Assembly (NCBI RefSeq): GCF_003351025.1
Contig: NZ_QPCG01000003.1
Span: 67,074-131,073 of the forward strand
DNA length: 64,000 nucleotides
Reading direction: 5' to 3'
Source: Mucilaginibacter endophyticus
GTDB lineage: Bacteria > Bacteroidota > Bacteroidia > Sphingobacteriales > Sphingobacteriaceae
Part shown: one piece after another, positions 1 to 9,623 of the stretch
Layout of the letters: each line of letters opens with the position of its first letter
Position numbering within the stretch: position 1 is the stretch's first letter
The notes under the pieces: model-generated
Told to the model about the DNA's origin: nothing
The model's input: the letters and a program-made list of their open reading frames with translations, nothing else
Database searches by the model: none
Translations under genes and position numbers: made by a program

Positions 1-1320
1 GTGGGCGAAAAGTCCCGGTACATCTTTTTCGCCTCCCATACCCGGCTGCGTTTCTTCTTTAATTACCTCTAAAGTGTCCAACTTGTAAAATACCGGCCAC
101 TGATAGTTAAAATGATGGGCCACTTTAATTGCAAATTCCAGTGAACCTAAAAACAACTTTTCGGCTACCTCATCTCCCTTTAAAGCAAGTCGCGAAAGAT
201 TAAGCAGGGGATGATGCAGGTACCACGAATCCATGGTCATAGGTTCTTTTTGCTCCTCCTCTCCTTTCAGCTTATCGGCTGCTTTGGGATGCCAGCGAAC
301 GATTGTGCCAAGCTTATCGTCAAAAAATGCGGGTAACCCCTGTTTAATGCGGCGCATTACCTCCAGTTCCGAGTCGCTCCACTCTACGTAATCCAACAGT
401 GGCAGCAGCACAGCCAGTTGTACCATAATTTCGGGCGGGGTAGCGTAATCACTCACATAAGCGTTAAAATAATGGTTACCATCCAGTTGCGACCAGCAAC
501 CGGGACTACCGATCAGGTCGCTCAGGCCTTTTTGTAAAATATCCGGCCAGTTTTGATAAGTGGTTTCCGGTTTGGGCATCGCCAGGTAAACTGCCGCGAG
601 CATATCGAGATATTGCCGGGTCATTGAAGGCTCATCTGCAGGTACCTCATCCGAAAACGCCACGAACGCGTCACTTAAAACGTAGGTTTTGCCCGCTTCT
701 AACGGCTTATTCTTTAGGGTAGGCGGTAGTGCGAAACCTATCTCGGGCCATTCGCCGCCAACCGTTTCTGCAGCAGGCGTTTCGGTGGCCTGGTTATAAT
801 CCGCAAGCGCGCTCAAGTTTTGGATGTATAGTATTGAACCTGCCTCAGGGCGTGTCAAACTAAAATAAAGCTGCCCCGAACGTGAACCCACTTGCTTAAT
901 ATGTACTTTGCCAAGTGCCATCGAATCACTGCCAGCCGCACCAAGCGGTACGATATCTCGCGGCCAATAAGGGAAAAGCAGGGGAACATGGGGCTTTAAT
1001 GAGGTAGTTAACCGTATCAATGGTTCATCATCTGAAGATAGGCGGAGTTCAACCCGGAATAGGCCAATTCTGCTATCACATGTTAATAAAATGCGTTCCT
1101 GATCCTTTTGCGCATCAACATCCAAATCATCCGCCGGCGAATAAATTAGGCGAAACGCTATGCGTTGCCCAGCCGGCCAGGTCATGATGAGCCAACAACT
1201 ATCAGGTATCGAAGCGATACCAAAATTATAGCCCTGCCACTCATAATTCAACACTAGCTGAAGCGAGGGATCATTCAAATAAGCATTACTGTTTAAAAGC
1301 CAAGGAGAGATAGCGTTCAT
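1..1320 (-). CDS. Hypothetical protein, C-terminus cut by window edge
   Basis: An uninterrupted reading frame of 440 codons runs from an ATG at 1320 down to base 1, so the stop lies outside the window. The protein begins MNAISPWLLNSNAYL and has no obvious signal peptide. The first half is rich in short strands (beta-type domain); the second half is helical with scattered Trp, Tyr and His, including a WYLHHPLLNLSRLAL stretch, which is reminiscent of alpha/alpha-barrel carbohydrate-active enzymes. I do not recognise the family and assign no function. It is followed on its upstream side by about 1 kb of non-coding or decayed sequence. Confidence 0.7.
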   Translation of the reverse strand, partial: MNAISPWLLNSNAYLNDPSLQLVLNYEWQGYNFGIASIPDSCWLIMTWPAGQRIAFRLIYSPADDLDVDAQKDQERILLTCDSRIGLFRVELRLSSDDEPLIRLTTSLKPHVPLLFPYWPRDIVPLGAAGSDSMALGKVHIKQVGSRSGQLYFSLTRPEAGSILYIQNLSALADYNQATETPAAETVGGEWPEIGFALPPTLKNKPLEAGKTYVLSDAFVAFSDEVPADEPSMTRQYLDMLAAVYLAMPKPETTYQNWPDILQKGLSDLIGSPGCWSQLDGNHYFNAYVSDYATPPEIMVQLAVLLPLLDYVEWSDSELEVMRRIKQGLPAFFDDKLGTIVRWHPKAADKLKGEEEQKEPMTMDSWYLHHPLLNLSRLALKGDEVAEKLFLGSLEFAIKVAHHFNYQWPVFYKLDTLEVIKEETQPGMGGEKDVPGLFAH

Positions 1321-2340
1321 TCTGTATAAGTTAAAATTGGCTATGTTGTTTACAACTTCAGGGTGCGGTTTCGGCAGGTAGTATAATTTAAACCCCAAAT
1401 TTCGTATTAAGTTTTAAAAAAGAGATAGATAGTAACTGAACAGCAAGGGTATACGAAAGGCCATTAATTTGAAAAAAATCATGATAAGAACAAAAATCAC
1501 AACTGCAGGTTGACTTACACAGTAACAGGCCTCCTATCCTATGTATTGGGAATCTACGCCCTTGGCGAAGTAAACAAAAATGACATGGAAACCGTACTAC
1601 TGCCACTACTTGATGACCTGGCAGGGCTAACAGGCAATTTCAACTATCTTTTGATATTAAAACAAGGTACAAATTTCACGTTGGCCGCATGGTAGAATGA
1701 TATGATAGCGTCTAAAACATCATACTCAATATTTCTACATAGGCAGATTTTATTGTCCCACATTATTTCTCCTGATTCAATGACATCAGGGGATGTTCCA
1801 TCATGGCTGACTACACTCTTCCGTACCAGTTTGAACAACGAGTGTATTTATTATATCAAATTTAGATTTCAGGTTCGGGTAAATTACCCGGTCAATTTAT
1901 AACAAAATTCTTATCTGGAACACCTTGACCAATGGCTTCAGTATATCGACTCAAGCGAAGTAAACAAATTTATGCATCCCGAAAATTATGTTTTGTCGAC
2001 GAGGGTTGTCACCCTCAAAAATCCAATTATCTTAATTACCGGTGATTGCCATATGCTATGAAGCTGTTAATCGATTTAAAATCTGTAAAATTGCTGTATT
2101 GATTTAAAATTATAAACACTCGGAAAAATAAACGCCAAACTTAGGGACCTTGAACTCGGGTTGGCGCACCTTCAGAAAAAAGTAATCGAATTATATGAGG
2201 AATTACGCCAGGTCAAAATCAGCAACTAATCGAAGCTATAAACGCCGGTTCTGCAAATTGATAACATAAGACATTATTTGTTTATGAGCGATCCGGAAAT
2301 TGCCTTTGCCTGCAGAAACAAACAGTTGTTAAAATATAAG
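1321..2340. other. Gene-poor stretch with possible decayed coding fragments
   Basis: No convincing gene. Two short open stretches look more protein-like than the surroundings: 1903-2061 (+) without a start codon, and about 2120-2227 (+) which would encode a coiled-coil-like segment with heptad Leu spacing. Neither has a start, a ribosome binding site or a recognisable family. They may be remnants of deleted genes. AT-rich intergenic sequence otherwise. Confidence 0.35.
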
Positions 2341-4661
2341 TTATGAGATTAGCTTATCAGGTGTTATCGGCAGATCCCGCACACGTTTACCTGTCGCGTT
2401 ATAAACCGCATTCGCGATAGCCGCAGTTATACCAGTTATGCCGATCTCCCCAATGCCCCTTGCCCCTATCGGCGAAATAAACGTATCTGGTTTATTAATG
2501 AAGTGCACTTCGATCTCCGGAATATCGGCATGCACCGGCACAAGGTACTGCGCCAGGTCACGAGTCACCACCCGGCCATTGTTGGGGTCATACTGGGTAT
2601 TTTCCATCAATGCCATACCGATACCAAAGATCATCCCACCCATGATCTGGTTAGTCGCTGTTTTGAGGTTCATTACTGTCCCGATATCCATTACACCGAC
2701 AATCCTGTCAATTTTGATCATGCCCAGGTCCGGGTCAACCAGCACTTTGACAAAATGCGCGCCGAAGGAATGAAACGCATAATCTTTACGGTCCATTTTT
2801 TCATCTTCCTGCACAGCCTTATTGGCCTTACTTTCTTCTTCCGCTTTCGCTTCCGGGCTGCCTGCAGGAGCGGGTGCCGGCGTTGAAGGCCTGGTTGAAA
2901 CATTCGTTTTTGCCTGGGCTTCCAGCTTATCCAGCCCTTTACGGTTCATGATCTGGACGTAGGTTTCGACTCTGCCGGGTTCTTTGATCAGGTGGATCTT
3001 TCCGTTATCGGCCATGATCTCTTCTTCTTTATAACCATGCAACGGAGATGACGGATCTGCGATGGCCAGCCTGATCAATTTGCTGATCGCTCCCAATGCA
3101 GCCGCACGGATCGGTGGGCCTACACTGGCGGAAACCTGCGAGCCGCCAGATTGTGCCCCTTTAGGATATGAACTGTCGCCCAGTTTAACCTTCACTTTTT
3201 CGGGCGGTAAAGCAAATGCGTCAGCGGCGACCTGGGTCATCACGGTGTAAGTTCCGGTCCCTATATCCTGTGTACCGCACAAAATCTCCGCATGCCCGTC
3301 AGCGAATAAGGTTGCCTTCGCAGTGGAGGCGCTGCGGTTAGCCGGATAAGTCGCCGTAGCCATGCCGTAACCCACCAGGTAATTACCTTCTCTCAATGTT
3401 CCGGGCTCAGCCTTACGGTTCTTCCAGCCAATAACTTCGGCACCTTTCTGGTAACATTCCTTCAGGCTTTTTTCCGAGAATTGTTTCTTCTTTTGTTCCT
3501 CCATATCGGCGTGATTGATCAGCCGGAGCTGTGCAGGGTCGATTTTCAATTGCTCCGCCAGTTCATCCATCGCGACCTCGAGGGCAAAAGTACCCGGGGC
3601 CTCACCCGGGGCGCGGGTAGGACAAGGCGTTCCCCTGTTCAACCGGACCAGCTCATGGCTGACATCCAGGTTGGGGGTACTGTAAAGCATGGTTGTCGCT
3701 ACACCAGCCGTTTCAACGAACTCATCGACAAACGATGTTTCAGAAATTGTCGCGTGTTTGACCGCTGCCAGTTTACCGGTTGAATCAGCGCCTAATGATA
3801 CTTTCTGAACGGTTTGTGTTCTTCGTCCTGCGGTTGAAAATACCTGCTGCCTGCTCAACACGAGTTTGACCGGCCGGTCAAATTGTTTGGCGGCCATAGG
3901 GGCAAGCAAGGTATTAGCCCAGGTAAAACCCTTTGAACCAAAACCACCACCGATATATAATGCATAAACCTGGACATTTTCAGCAGGTATACCCAGGGTT
4001 ACAGATAATAAGCCTTTCACACCCATGACAGACTGGGTGGCATCATAAACGGTTAATTTATCTCCCTCCCATTGTGCGATCGTAGCATGGGGTTCCATAG
4101 CGTTATGATGATACACCGGCGTAGTATAAGTCTGCTCGGATCTGACAGCGGCCGACTGAAAGGCCGCTTCCGCCTCACCTCGAGTCACCTGGGTCGCCGC
4201 GCCACCCAAACCTGCTGCGGGCTTATACGCGGATGTCAGATTTTCCTCCAGGCCGACTATCGCAGGCTGTTCCTCATAGGTCACCTTAATCAGCGCAGCA
4301 GCCTGTTCGGCCTGCTCAAAAGTTTCTGCCACAACGACGGCGATATGCTGTCCCCGTAAAATACGCGGTTATTCTGCAGAGGCAACAGATCCTTCTCTGC
4401 AAATTTGCCGTTTCCGGGATCTGAACCCGCGGGAAAATGCAGCTGCATAGCGTTCTCGCTGGTCATCACTCCGATCACCCCTGGCATTTTCATCGCCTGC
4501 CTGGTATCGATGTCCCTGATACGGCCTTTGGTAATCGTGCTGTTGACAGTCACGCCGTAAGCCAGGTTTTTGATGGGGAACTCGGCAGCATAAGTTGCTG
4601 CCCCGGTCACTTTTAGCCTGCCGTCAACGCGGTCTATGGGTTGTCCTATCAATGGCTTCAT
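2341..4661 (-). pseudogene. Xanthine dehydrogenase family molybdopterin-binding subunit (PaoC-like), frameshifted
   Basis: Large Mo-cofactor subunit of a periplasmic aldehyde oxidase. The N-terminal 100 residues (start 4661, MKPLIGQPIDRVDGRLKVTG) and the remaining ~670 residues lie in different frames. They join perfectly if one G is added to the four-G run at 4352-4355 (C on the plus strand), restoring FYGGQHIAVVVAETF. The C-terminal part has the cofactor-domain signature GARGIGEIGITG with the catalytic Glu, a GGGFGSKG motif and an internal charged insertion near 2780-2880. It overlaps the FAD subunit by 4 bases (ATGA), so translation is probably coupled. Either a true frameshift or a homopolymer sequencing error; the rest of the frame is intact, which favours a recent event or an error. 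Confidence 0.88.
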
Positions 4662-5641
4662 GATATTGCTGCTGCTGTGGTTAAGGCACGAACGAGGGTA
4701 CGTTTGGCCAGTTCAATTTTATAAGCGTTGTCTTTATAGCTTTTAGCCTGGCTTAATGCCGCTTCTGCCGCCGCACGGTAGGTTTGCAGATCAGCTGACG
4801 CGCCATTCAGCACTTTCTCTGCAGGTACTGCCCTCCACGGTTTCGTTCCTACCCCACCGAGCGCGATATCCGCCTTTTGGATACGGCCGCCGCGGATGTC
4901 CAGTAGCACCGCCGCAGATGTCAGTGCGAACTCGTACGATGCCCGGTCCCGGACCTTTAAATAATGTGACCGGTAACTGTAAGACATTCCCGGAATGTCG
5001 ACATGTGTGATCAGTTCCCCGGGGAGCAGGCTATGTTCCACATGAGGGGTTTGTCCCGGTAATCGATGGAATTCGCCAAATGGGATTAACCTGCTTCCTT
5101 TCGTCCCTTGAACATGAATCGTAGCGTCCAAAGCAGCAAGCGCCACGCACATATCTGAAGGATGGGTAGCGATGCAATGGTCGCTGGTACCTAAGACGGC
5201 ATTCATCCGGTTATACCCTGTAAGCGCCGCACAGCCGGAACCGGGATTACGCTTGTTGCAGGCGAAGTCCGTGTTATAAAAATAAGGGCAGCGGGTCCGC
5301 TGCATCAGATTTCCGCCAACGGAAGCCATATTTCTCAATTGCGGAGACGCCCCTGAAAGTAATGCTTCCGAGAGCACCGGATATTTTTTAATTACCACCG
5401 GATGATAAGCCAGGTCGCTGTTCTTTACCAGCGCCCCGATACGCAGCCCGCCGTCCGGTAATTCTTCGATCCCGGAAAAGGGCAGTTTGTTGATATCCAC
5501 AACTTGTTTGGGCGTCTCGATATGCAGCTTCATCAGATCGATCAAATTCGTGCCTCCGGCGATAAATCTGGAACCGGCCATCAGCGCTGTACGGATCGCA
5601 GCCTGGTTGTCATGTACACGGATAAGTTTGAAAGGTTCCAT
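4658..5641 (-). CDS. Aldehyde oxidase FAD-binding subunit (PaoB/YagS-like)
   Basis: Medium subunit (327 aa) of a molybdenum hydroxylase that carries electrons between the iron-sulfur and FAD centres. The FAD_binding_5 loop FIAGGTNLIDLMK is at about residues 27-39, and GGNLMQRTRCPYFYNTDFAC with further Cys residues (KRNPGSGCAAL) forms the Cys-rich insertion near residue 110-135 that in E. coli PaoB holds an extra 4Fe-4S cluster. The C-terminal CO_deh_flav_C domain is present. It is the middle gene of the operon 2Fe-2S subunit, FAD subunit, Mo subunit, with an 10-base gap upstream and a 4-base overlap downstream. Confidence 0.93.
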   Translation of the reverse strand: MEPFKLIRVHDNQAAIRTALMAGSRFIAGGTNLIDLMKLHIETPKQVVDINKLPFSGIEELPDGGLRIGALVKNSDLAYHPVVIKKYPVLSEALLSGASPQLRNMASVGGNLMQRTRCPYFYNTDFACNKRNPGSGCAALTGYNRMNAVLGTSDHCIATHPSDMCVALAALDATIHVQGTKGSRLIPFGEFHRLPGQTPHVEHSLLPGELITHVDIPGMSYSYRSHYLKVRDRASYEFALTSAAVLLDIRGGRIQKADIALGGVGTKPWRAVPAEKVLNGASADLQTYRAAAEAALSQAKSYKDNAYKIELAKRTLVRALTTAAAIS

Positions 5642-5651
5642 ATTGGGTAAT

Positions 5652-6287
5652 TTACGCGTTCTGAACTTCTTTAATAGCAGCCACGATATTCTGGTATGCG
5701 CCGCAACGGCAGATGTTGCCGCTCATCAGCTCTTTGATCTCGGCGTCCGTATGCGCATGCCCTTCTTTAACCAACCCGATTGCTGAACAGATCTGCCCGG
5801 GCGTGCAATAGCCACATTGGAAACCGTCGTGTTTCAGGAAGGCATGCTGCATGGGGTGCAACTGATCTCTATTGGCCAGTCCTTCAATGCTCGTAACCTC
5901 CAAACCCGCACACATGCCTGCAAGCATCAGGCAGGAATTGATCCTGCGTCCGTCTACCAGGACCGTACAAGCACCGCATTGACCGTGGTCACAGCCCTTT
6001 TTTGTCCCCGGTAGTGAAAGCTTTTCACGCAGCACATCCAGCAGGGTCATCCTGGAATCCAGGCTGAGTAGGTGCTTTTTCCCATTGATGGTCAGGCTAA
6101 CGGTCGTAATTTCCGCAGCTGCGGCTGCGGCCAAAACCGGTTCGCTTCCTTTTGTGGATGCGGCCCCCAGTAACGGGGCGAGCGTCAGGCCTGCGCCGGC
6201 AAAGGTTAACTGTGACAAAAAGCCGCGCCGGGTCGTACCGGCTTTAGGCTCGTCGTTCTCTTCTGGGTGATTTGGATTATCTGCCAT
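5652..6287 (-). CDS. Aldehyde oxidase 2Fe-2S subunit with Tat signal (PaoA/YagT-like)
   Basis: Small subunit (211 aa) carrying two 2Fe-2S clusters. A twin-arginine signal TTRRGFLSQLTFAGAG is at residues 18-33, so the assembled enzyme is exported folded to the periplasm. The plant-type ferredoxin motif CDHGQCGACTVLVDG and a later Cys (residues ~98-120) bind the first cluster; CGYCTPGQ and CRCG in the helical C-terminal domain bind the second. First gene of the operon. The divergent region 6288-6451 separates it from another molybdoenzyme, so both probably depend on the same Mo-cofactor supply. Confidence 0.93.
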   Translation of the reverse strand: MADNPNHPEENDEPKAGTTRRGFLSQLTFAGAGLTLAPLLGAASTKGSEPVLAAAAAAEITTVSLTINGKKHLLSLDSRMTLLDVLREKLSLPGTKKGCDHGQCGACTVLVDGRRINSCLMLAGMCAGLEVTSIEGLANRDQLHPMQHAFLKHDGFQCGYCTPGQICSAIGLVKEGHAHTDAEIKELMSGNICRCGAYQNIVAAIKEVQNA

Positions 6288-6451
6288 GATCGGATTTTAA
6301 AGAAGAACATTAACTACAAGTATAATGTTTAAACGAAAAAGCACATCACATCAATTCAGAATCCTTCTAAACAATGACTACCAATGCTTTACAGGCGCAT
6401 TGATCAGGGAAATACTCTCGCTGAAACAACAATAAAACTTTATATTTGGAT

Positions 6452-7144
6452 ATGGATCAACCCGATAAACTCCAGAAAATCGTGGAATCACGAATAAAGC
6501 TAAAGGCCCGCTTCGAGGAAAAAATGAAACTAACGCCTTCATTAGCCGACAATATTCCAAAAGGTAGCGGAAAGCTGAACAGGCATGGCATGCCCGAACT
6601 TCCGATTGGCCAGACCGTGACTTTTAAATGGCCGGTGCTTGATCTCGGTTATCACCCCAATGTTCCGTTGGACCGCTGGCGGCTGACCATTGACGGCGAA
6701 GTCGAAAACCCGGTTAAACTGACATGGAAAACGTTCATGGACCTGCCCCAGACCAAAGACACTTCCGATTTTCATTGCGTAACTACCTGGTCAAAGCTGA
6801 ATATGCGCTGGAAGGGGGTGAGTTTACTTGACCTGGCGGCACTGGTACATCCCAAAGAAACGGCAAGCCATATTATGTGTTATGGGTATGATACTTATTC
6901 TACAAACCTCTCCCTAGAGGAAGCCCTAAAACCGGATGTCATGCTGGTACATACGTTTGACGGCCAGCCGCTGGAAAAAGAGCATGGCGGGCCCTGCAGG
7001 ATGATCACGCCGCAACTCTACGCCTGGAAAGGCTCTAAATGGATCAAAAGGATCCAGTTTTTGAGCACCGATAAACCTGGTTTCTGGGAAGATCGCGGCT
7101 ATTCCAATACGGCTTATCCCTGGCGTAATGACCGCTATTCCTAA
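6452..7144 (+). CDS. Sulfite oxidase-like molybdopterin oxidoreductase
   Basis: 230-residue soluble protein of the sulfite oxidase/MsrP-YuiH fold. The Mo-ligating Cys is in DFHCVTTWS (about C109), followed by MRWKGVSL, the substrate-pocket GGPCRMITPQLY and KWIKRIQF motifs that bind molybdopterin. No signal peptide, so probably cytoplasmic; substrate unknown. The ATG at 6452 is preferred over the TTG at 6446 because the family's charged N-terminal helix starts here. A perfect TATATTTG -7 box ends three bases before the ATG, which may mean a leaderless transcript. Divergent from the aldehyde oxidase operon. Confidence 0.88.
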   Translation: MDQPDKLQKIVESRIKLKARFEEKMKLTPSLADNIPKGSGKLNRHGMPELPIGQTVTFKWPVLDLGYHPNVPLDRWRLTIDGEVENPVKLTWKTFMDLPQTKDTSDFHCVTTWSKLNMRWKGVSLLDLAALVHPKETASHIMCYGYDTYSTNLSLEEALKPDVMLVHTFDGQPLEKEHGGPCRMITPQLYAWKGSKWIKRIQFLSTDKPGFWEDRGYSNTAYPWRNDRYS

Positions 7145-7278
7145 GGATCACTTTAAATTTACCGCCAATCTGAACTAATGAGCCTACCCTTAATACCCCG
7201 GGTATAGCCGGCCAAATGAAACCTGCGGCTTGGATTTGCTGATTTCACGCCGGTCCGTTTAACTTTATCGAGCTTTGG

Positions 7279-7887
7279 CTATTTATGATCTTTATGAACA
7301 GTAATGAGCATGTTTTGCGGCGGGCAGGGTTTCAGGCGCAGTTCCTTCACCCGCTCCAGACCGCTTAGACTGCCGTTGATCCAATCTTTGACATCCGCTC
7401 GTTCCATGATCGCGGGCATCCGGTCGTGGATGGCGGCGATAGCCGGATTCGGAGGAACGGTGATCATCGCAAATGTGGGGATGAGGATATTCGTTTTAAT
7501 ATCGATCCAGATATCCCAGAGCCCGGCAATATAAAATGGCTGCCCGTCTGCCCTTTCCACCTTATAGGTAACCTGCTGCGCAGGATTGTATTCGAAATAA
7601 GCCTGTACACGGACAACGCAATGTTTCTTTCCTACAAGTTCGCTCCAGAGCGGTACCAGGAAAAGCGACTCAACACGCGCATGTTTATTTTTGCTATGAA
7701 TGCGATTATCGTCCAGCGATAGCAGTCCCCAGCGAAATTGCTGAACTTTGCCTGGCATGGCATCGGTAACGACCGGTAGCATGGACCCAGGATTACCGGC
7801 AGCGTTGTTTTTAGCGGTATAGGATCCGCCATCCCGTGTGGTGATTTTAATATCTTTTTGTTCTCCAATCTCTACGTGCCCGCACAT
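7279..7887 (-). CDS. SRAP-domain protein (YedK/HMCES family)
   Basis: SOS-response-associated peptidase domain protein of about 202 residues that crosslinks to abasic sites in single-stranded DNA through its N-terminal Cys. The start is set at the ATG at 7885-7887, because removal of Met must expose Cys2 (MCGHVEIG); an upstream ATG at 7929 would bury it. The catalytic Glu in YFEYN and His in AIHDRMP are present. Two copies of an inverted repeat lie at 7891-7927, directly on its promoter, and it neighbours umuDC and alkB. Probably damage-inducible. Confidence 0.92.
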   Translation of the reverse strand: MCGHVEIGEQKDIKITTRDGGSYTAKNNAAGNPGSMLPVVTDAMPGKVQQFRWGLLSLDDNRIHSKNKHARVESLFLVPLWSELVGKKHCVVRVQAYFEYNPAQQVTYKVERADGQPFYIAGLWDIWIDIKTNILIPTFAMITVPPNPAIAAIHDRMPAIMERADVKDWINGSLSGLERVKELRLKPCPPQNMLITVHKDHK

Positions 7888-7890
7888 ATT

Positions 7891-7927
7891 ACTAAAAATA
7901 TTAGAATACAAAGCTAATAAAATTAGC
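7891..7927 (-). promoter_or_regulatory. Tandem operator and -7 box for the SRAP gene
   Basis: Inverted repeat GCTAA-TAAAA-TTAGC at 7913-7927 and a weaker copy CTAA-AAATA-TTAG at 7892-7904, centres 22 bp apart (about two helical turns). On the minus strand the first copy overlaps a Bacteroidota -7 element TAGCTTTG; the second lies at the predicted transcription start and leader. The same repeat occurs at 10090-10104. Reading this as a repressor site is an inference. Confidence 0.6.
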
Positions 7928-8041
7928 AAATAAAGAAAAAGATTATTTTAGAAATTAAATGAAATGTTTGCTTGCTGACCCTGGCCAGGCTAATGGTCAT
8001 TATTGAAGCGATAATGCCAGTCTGTTTCTTTTCTTTTCAGT

Positions 8042-8356
8042 TCAGCAGCTTTCTTCATATTGCAGCGCTCCTCGATAAAGAAAGTATCTCAGTGGCTGAC
8101 TGATCACGATACAGCATTTTCGCACAAACTCATCGGTATGCTGTTTCTTTTCTTCAGGCGGATAAAAAACAGATCTATAATATTCCATTTCGAAGCGCTG
8201 CAAATCGATGGAAAGGCCGCGTTGGGGATCGAGTTCAAAAAGATATTCCAGGTTAAAGCGAGTGATCTTATGAAGCAGCCGGGGATTATTCCATACCGAT
8301 GCCATGAGTTGTTTCTTCAACAGTTCGTACAACCTGCTATTTGAATAAGGATTCAT
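8042..8356 (-). CDS. Small protein, third gene of the umuDC operon
   Basis: 104-residue soluble protein beginning MNPYSNSRLYELLKKQLMA, starting eight bases after the umuC stop, so almost certainly cotranscribed with umuDC. Predicted mostly helical, rich in aromatic and charged residues, with two adjacent Cys (RKCC). No motif I recognise. Its position suggests an accessory function in translesion synthesis, but that is only guilt by association. Confidence 0.65.
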   Translation of the reverse strand: MNPYSNSRLYELLKKQLMASVWNNPRLLHKITRFNLEYLFELDPQRGLSIDLQRFEMEYYRSVFYPPEEKKQHTDEFVRKCCIVISQPLRYFLYRGALQYEESC

Positions 8357-8363
8357 TGCGCGT

Positions 8364-9623
8364 TTATCGGGTAATGATAATATCCTTCCAGTCCGTGGTA
8401 TACTGATGGCTCAAAAACTCCTGTTTCATGATCCACCTGCGTTCGAAGCTGTCTGCGGCCAGGCGAACGGTTCCGCGGCCATAGCGGCTATTCAGGCCAT
8501 CCATCAAATCGGACAGTTTTTGTTCTTTACCGTGTTCATAGTCGGAAAACATATGATACTGTACCTCTCCCGCGGGAATAATGCCTGTGGCCCTCACCCC
8601 CGTTTTGAGGTAATTATAGCCAGGCTGGTAGATGGCGCGAATGGCCTGTACCGCTACCCGCGTGAGCTGGTGGGTAGTATTTGCTGCAAACGGTACTTTG
8701 ACCGTAATGCTGGGATAGTGCTGGTCATGCTTGATATTATGCTTGTTGGTACGTAGATAAATAGTTAGGGTGAGTGCCATGCTCTGTTGCTGGCGCAGTT
8801 TTAGGGCGACCGTGGCCGCGTGCATGGCCACAGCCTCTTCAATAGGCTCCAGTTCGGTTTGGTAAGTGTTAAAACTCTGGCTGCTTTCGATGCCTTTGGA
8901 GCGTTCCGCGACATCTTTGATGATATTACAGGGCTTGCCCCACAATTCCTGATGCAGTCGCCAGCCCTGTACGGTCATATGCTGACGCACAAAATCGGCT
9001 TTCAATTCACGGAAATCATGGGCAGTCTTTACGCCGAATTCTGTGAGTTTATGATAATATTGATGACCGATGCCCCAGACATCTTCAATCGGAAAATCTT
9101 TAACAGCAGCCCCGATCTTTTCATCGGTATCCAGCACCAGGAAGTTTCGCTTTTGCTTTTTAGCGGCTTTATTGGCCAGTTTGGCCAGCGCCATGGTAGA
9201 CCCAACACCCACCGTGATCGGCAAACCGGTATGCCGCATGACGTTTTCACTGATTTTCGCCGTGTGCTTTTCAAGATCGATGTCGCGGATATTGCCTAAG
9301 GCCATAAAAGCTTCATCGATGCTGTACACCATCAAGGTATAGGTATAACGTGCGAGATTGTTCATCAGCCGGGCGCTCATATCGGCATACAGCGCGTAAT
9401 TGCTGCTGAAAACAGCGGCATTGTTTTCCTTCAGGTTTTGCCTGACCATGAATTCCGCATCGGCCATTTTAATACCGATGGCCTTCGCTTCGTTACTGCG
9501 GGCGATCACGCAGCCATCATTATTGGAAAGTACCACGACGACGCGGCCTTCCAGCGAAGGATCAAACAAGCGCTCACAGCTGACATAGCAGTTATTGATA
9601 TCAACATGCGCAAACACGTGCAT
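8364..9623 (-). CDS. umuC: Y-family DNA polymerase V catalytic subunit (UmuC-like)
   Basis: 419-residue translesion polymerase. The palm motifs are intact: first metal site in HVDINNCYVSCE (Asp8, Glu17) and YSIDEAF with the catalytic Asp-Glu pair near residue 102. IMS domain, helix-hairpin-helix (VWGIGHQYYHKL) and little-finger domain follow, and the C-terminal UmuC extension ends with a Trp-rich tail. I see no canonical QLxLF clamp motif at the C-terminus. The start overlaps the UmuD-like gene by 23 bases, giving translational coupling, with AGGGAGGT immediately before the ATG. Confidence 0.93.
   Translation of the reverse strand: MHVFAHVDINNCYVSCERLFDPSLEGRVVVVLSNNDGCVIARSNEAKAIGIKMADAEFMVRQNLKENNAAVFSSNYALYADMSARLMNNLARYTYTLMVYSIDEAFMALGNIRDIDLEKHTAKISENVMRHTGLPITVGVGSTMALAKLANKAAKKQKRNFLVLDTDEKIGAAVKDFPIEDVWGIGHQYYHKLTEFGVKTAHDFRELKADFVRQHMTVQGWRLHQELWGKPCNIIKDVAERSKGIESSQSFNTYQTELEPIEEAVAMHAATVALKLRQQQSMALTLTIYLRTNKHNIKHDQHYPSITVKVPFAANTTHQLTRVAVQAIRAIYQPGYNYLKTGVRATGIIPAGEVQYHMFSDYEHGKEQKLSDLMDGLNSRYGRGTVRLAADSFERRWIMKQEFLSHQYTTDWKDIIITR

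Noticed and set aside
1510..1902. Small plus-strand frames at 1510-1695 and 1702-1902
   Set aside because: No ribosome binding site, no family similarity, overlapping minus-strand frames of equal quality.
4340..4360. Programmed frameshift in the molybdenum subunit gene
   Set aside because: No slippery heptamer with downstream structure; restoring one G gives the exact family motif, so a deletion or sequencing error is simpler.
9029..9342. Plus and minus frames overlapping umuC
   Set aside because: Antisense or alternative-frame shadows of a strongly conserved polymerase gene.
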